From Actinobacteria bacterium 13_2_20CM_68_14 (lineage in GTDB: Bacteria > Actinomycetota > Thermoleophilia > Gaiellales > Gaiellaceae), in contig MNDB01000068.1 in NCBI GenBank assembly GCA_001914705.1, positions 1 to 8,787 of the forward strand: a stretch of 8,787 nucleotides of DNA, in the 5' to 3' direction. The stretch's first letter is position 1. Each line of letters starts with the position of its first letter. The notes below the pieces were generated by a model that was not told the DNA's origin, did no database searches, and worked only from the letters and a program-made list of their open reading frames with translations. Positions 6,494 to 8,787 of the stretch are shown piece by piece. A program made the position numbers and the translations under genes.

Positions 6494-7543
6494 TCAGACC
6501 GCTGCGGTTTCGAGCGCCTGGCGGCGCTCTTCAGCCTGCAGTGCCTCGGTGAACTCGTCCAGCTCGCCTTCGAGAACGCGGTCGAGGTTGTGCACGGTCA
6601 GCTTTACGCGATGGTCGGTGACCCGGTTCTCCGGATAGTTATAAGTGCGGATCTTCTCGGCCCGCCCGCCCGAGCCGATCTGCGAACGGCGCGTCGCCGC
6701 CTGCTCGGCCGCCTGCTTCTCCCGCTCGAGCTCGTAGAGCCGCGCGCGCAACACGCGCAGCGCTTTCGTCTTGTTCTGGAGCTGCGACTTCTCGTCCTGC
6801 ATCGCGACCACCGTGCCGGTCGGCAGGTGCGTGATCCGCACGGCGGAATCGGTCGTGTTGACGCTCTGCCCGCCCGGCCCGGTCGAGCGGTAGACGTCGA
6901 TCTTGAGATCGTTGTCGTTGATCTCGACATCGACATCCTCGGCCTCCGGCATCACGGCCACGGTTGCGGTCGAGGTGTGGATCCGCCCCTGCGATTCGGT
7001 CACCGGGACGCGCTGGACGCGGTGGGTTCCGCCCTCCCACTTGAAGATCGAGTAAGCGCCCTCGCCCTTGACCGCGAAGCTGATGCTCTGGAAGCCGCCG
7101 GTCGGGTTCGGACTCGCTTCCAGCTGCTCCCACTTGAAGCCGCGCCGCTCCGCGTAACGGGTCAGCATCCGGAAGACGTCGCCCGCCCAGAGCGCAGCCT
7201 CGTCGCCGCCGGCGGCCTGGCGCATCTCGACGATCACGTCCTTGCGGTCTGCCGGATCCGTCTCGACGAGCGCGAGCTTGAGCTCGTCTTCCAGCTGCGC
7301 CACCCGTTCCTCGAGCTCCGGCACGAGCTCGCGCAGGTCGCCGTCATCGCGCGCGGCCTCGAGGTCGGAAGACGCCTCCAGCCATTCCGTTGCGAGCTTG
7401 TGCGCCGCCTCGAGCTCCTTCAGGCGCCGCCCGACCTCCGCCGCTTCGCGGTGGTCGTTGTAGACGGAGGGGTCCGAAAGACGCTCCTGCGTTTCCGCGA
7501 AAGAGCGCTCGACCTCCTCGACGAGGTCCTGCATCGCGGCCAT
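6494..7543 (-). CDS. prfA: Peptide chain release factor 1 (RF1)
   Basis: A 349-residue class I release factor that reads UAA and UAG and triggers peptide release on the ribosome. The N-terminal helical and coiled region covers about 1-100. The codon-recognition stretch 'HRVQRVPVTESQGRIHTS' (174-191) contains Pro-Val-Thr at 180-182, the PxT form of RF1, and not the SPF of RF2. The catalytic 'STGPGGQSVNTTDSAVRITH' (220-239) carries GGQ at 224-226, with Gln226 as the PrmC target. The C-terminal 'EKIRTYNYPENRVTDHR' (296-312) is also classic. The frame starts at ATG 7543; a second Met at residue 4 is an alternative. No strong Shine-Dalgarno precedes it, and it begins 9 bases after the stop of the C5-epimerase-like gene. 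Confidence 0.97.
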   Translation of the reverse strand: MAAMQDLVEEVERSFAETQERLSDPSVYNDHREAAEVGRRLKELEAAHKLATEWLEASSDLEAARDDGDLRELVPELEERVAQLEDELKLALVETDPADRKDVIVEMRQAAGGDEAALWAGDVFRMLTRYAERRGFKWEQLEASPNPTGGFQSISFAVKGEGAYSIFKWEGGTHRVQRVPVTESQGRIHTSTATVAVMPEAEDVDVEINDNDLKIDVYRSTGPGGQSVNTTDSAVRITHLPTGTVVAMQDEKSQLQNKTKALRVLRARLYELEREKQAAEQAATRRSQIGSGGRAEKIRTYNYPENRVTDHRVKLTVHNLDRVLEGELDEFTEALQAEERRQALETAAV

Positions 7544-7552
7544 GGGCAGAGG

Positions 7553-8787
7553 TTAGCCGCGCTGCCCGCGGAGAGACCCGAGCGCGACCTGCGTCGTGTT
7601 GCCCGAGGAATCAGCGGCGAAGAGCGTCGCGGCCCAGACTCCTGCCGGCACGGAGAGGAGCGCCGAGCCTCGGAAAGGCTTCTTGCTCAGCCAGAGCGTG
7701 CGCACCGCGCCGGACCGTCTGATCACGACCTTCAGCGCCAGCCAAGGCGACGCGTCGTCGCTGCCACGCCAGTAGAGCCTGCGGCTCGCGAGGGAGGCGC
7801 TGACCTTCGGGGCCTGCGTATCGCGGCGGACCTCCACCGGCGGCAGGTCGGTGTCGGACGCGTTGCCGGCGACGTCGACCGCGTGCAGGTTCGGCGTGTA
7901 CGTCCCCGGCTGGATCCGCCCCGGGCTCCAGGCGAACGTGTGCCAGCCGCGCGAGACGACGACCGGCGAGCCGGCGTGATCGATCTGCAGGCGGACGGTC
8001 GAGCGTTTGGAGACCCAGAAGACGTAGCGCGCGTAGTCGCGGTAGCCGTCCTGCGGCCACGGATAGATCGCCCCAGGTGCCGCGCCCTCCTTGACGACCG
8101 GCGGCTGGCGCAGGTCGTTGCCGAACCGTTGTGCGTAGGTCGTCAGCGTCGGGTCCAGCGTCCGCTTGGACAGGATCCCGAGCAGGCGGACAACGTACTG
8201 GTGATAGTCGAGCGGAGCCTCGGCCCCGCCGAGCGAGTACAGCGACCAGTACCCGGTATCGAAGCGCGGCAGCATCCCGACGGCCGCGGCTTGCAACTGT
8301 GCGGCCAGGTTGGTTGCGGCCTGGTCGCCCGTCCGCCCTGCGTAGTCCTGCAGCGAGACGATCGTCTGGAGCTGGGCGTTGAGGACTGTGTCGTTGTTGA
8401 AGGCGTACAGCCGGATCCATGGGCCCGCCTGGACCGAGCGGGTCAGCGACGGCACCGTCTTGTAGACCCGTTGCGAAGCCGATGTGAAGGTCGGGTCGGC
8501 GAGGAGCGTCCCGGCGCCTGACAGCGCCTGCGCTGCGACGGCCTGCGCCATCCCAGAGATCCACGGCGGCTGCCCGCCTTCGAAGCGGAAGTAGTACTCC
8601 CAGGCCAGCCCGCCGGAACGGACGACGCTGCGCTCGAGCAGCGACTGCGCGAGCTGCTCGGCCCGCGTGGTGTTCTTTTGGGCGACGAAGTTGTTCAGCT
8701 TCCCGAAGTTCTCCAGCGGGTGGAACTGGAAGCCGATCCCCGGAAAGGCCCGGTACCAGATGCCATCCGAGGCGTCGAAGACGTCCT
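7553..8787 (-). CDS. D-glucuronyl C5-epimerase-like protein with C-terminal Ig-like domains, 5' end outside window
   Basis: The frame is open from the window edge to a TAA at 7555-7553, giving 410 visible residues. The ATG at 8551 is internal: upstream codons read on as 'IGFQFHPLENFGKLNNFVAQ' and 'YYFRFEGGQPPWISGMAQ', which are conserved parts of the C5-epimerase C-terminal domain. The toroid continues with 'DTVLNAQLQTIVSLQDYA', 'TGYWSLYSLGG' and 'LDYHQYVVRLL' (fragment residues about 131-202). The family inverts C5 of hexuronic acids within polysaccharides (heparosan-type GlcA to IdoA). From about residue 250 two beta-rich Ig/FlgD-like repeats follow, each with an Asp-x-(Ala/Ser)-Gly-Asn turn ('DVAGN', 'DSSGN'). 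Such modules suggest an exported or surface protein, but the N-terminus and any signal peptide are not visible. The substrate in this organism is unknown, and a glycosidase-like (alpha/alpha)6 relative is an alternative. Confidence 0.8.
   Translation of the reverse strand, partial: DVFDASDGIWYRAFPGIGFQFHPLENFGKLNNFVAQKNTTRAEQLAQSLLERSVVRSGGLAWEYYFRFEGGQPPWISGMAQAVAAQALSGAGTLLADPTFTSASQRVYKTVPSLTRSVQAGPWIRLYAFNNDTVLNAQLQTIVSLQDYAGRTGDQAATNLAAQLQAAAVGMLPRFDTGYWSLYSLGGAEAPLDYHQYVVRLLGILSKRTLDPTLTTYAQRFGNDLRQPPVVKEGAAPGAIYPWPQDGYRDYARYVFWVSKRSTVRLQIDHAGSPVVVSRGWHTFAWSPGRIQPGTYTPNLHAVDVAGNASDTDLPPVEVRRDTQAPKVSASLASRRLYWRGSDDASPWLALKVVIRRSGAVRTLWLSKKPFRGSALLSVPAGVWAATLFAADSSGNTTQVALGSLRGQRG

Noticed and set aside
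6990..7020. Altered RF1 codon-recognition motif (PVT in place of the E. coli PAT)
   Set aside because: The PxT pattern is kept, and Val at the middle position is, as I recall, a normal variant in other bacteria such as Thermus. It does not suggest changed stop-codon use, and TAG, TGA and TAA stops all occur in the window.
6431..8521. 696-codon plus-strand open frame opposite prfA and the C5-epimerase-like gene
   Set aside because: Its length comes from the lack of stops in the antisense of GC-rich codons. The translation is low-complexity Arg/Leu/Val sequence, while the minus strand has intact conserved proteins across the whole span.
7553..8551. ATG at 8551 as the start of the C5-epimerase-like gene
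   Set aside because: The frame stays open upstream to the window edge and the upstream residues (FQFHPLENF, YYFRFEGGQPPWIS) are conserved family sequence, so the ATG is internal.

Overview
The window is a GC-rich chromosomal segment, roughly two thirds G+C by eye. It is tightly packed, with short or overlapping gene junctions and several GTG starts. Codon use, protein sequence style and the order prfA-prmC-tsaC-glyA-upp suggest a deep-branching actinobacterium, most likely of the Thermoleophilia/Gaiellales type. That placement is inferred from general familiarity and no search was run. No rRNA, tRNA, CRISPR array or transposase gene was seen, and no gene-free stretch exceeds about 55 bases.

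Left part, plus strand (1-3035): three sugar-metabolism genes joined by overlaps. They are the C-terminal end of what looks like an extended SDR epimerase (1-209), a complete NAD-dependent epimerase/dehydratase (206-1078), and a 669-residue two-domain protein (1026-3035). That protein has an N-terminal xylose-isomerase-like TIM barrel fused to a C-terminal CapD/FlaA1-type nucleotide-sugar 4,6-dehydratase domain. Both halves keep recognisable active-site motifs. The three genes probably form a sugar or nucleotide-sugar conversion operon whose product cannot be read from the sequence.

Middle (3036-3089): a 54-base gap between convergent genes. It holds a perfect 16-bp inverted repeat with a 4-base loop (3051-3086), each arm of which is itself nearly palindromic. 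It resembles a REP-type or intergenic palindromic element, or a shared transcription-end hairpin without a following U-run.

Right part, minus strand (8787 down to 3090): one probable operon read leftward. Its order is a partial D-glucuronyl C5-epimerase-like protein with C-terminal Ig-like domains, then prfA (release factor 1), prmC (release factor glutamine methyltransferase), tsaC/ywlC (threonylcarbamoyl-AMP synthase), glyA (serine hydroxymethyltransferase) and upp (uracil phosphoribosyltransferase). The last five are translation and one-carbon/nucleotide housekeeping genes whose order echoes that of Gram-positive bacteria. The odd member is the polysaccharide epimerase only 9 bases ahead of prfA.

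Most of the window is ordinary housekeeping sequence. The items most worth a second look are the TIM-barrel/CapD fusion, the nested palindrome, and the C5-epimerase linked to the release-factor operon.
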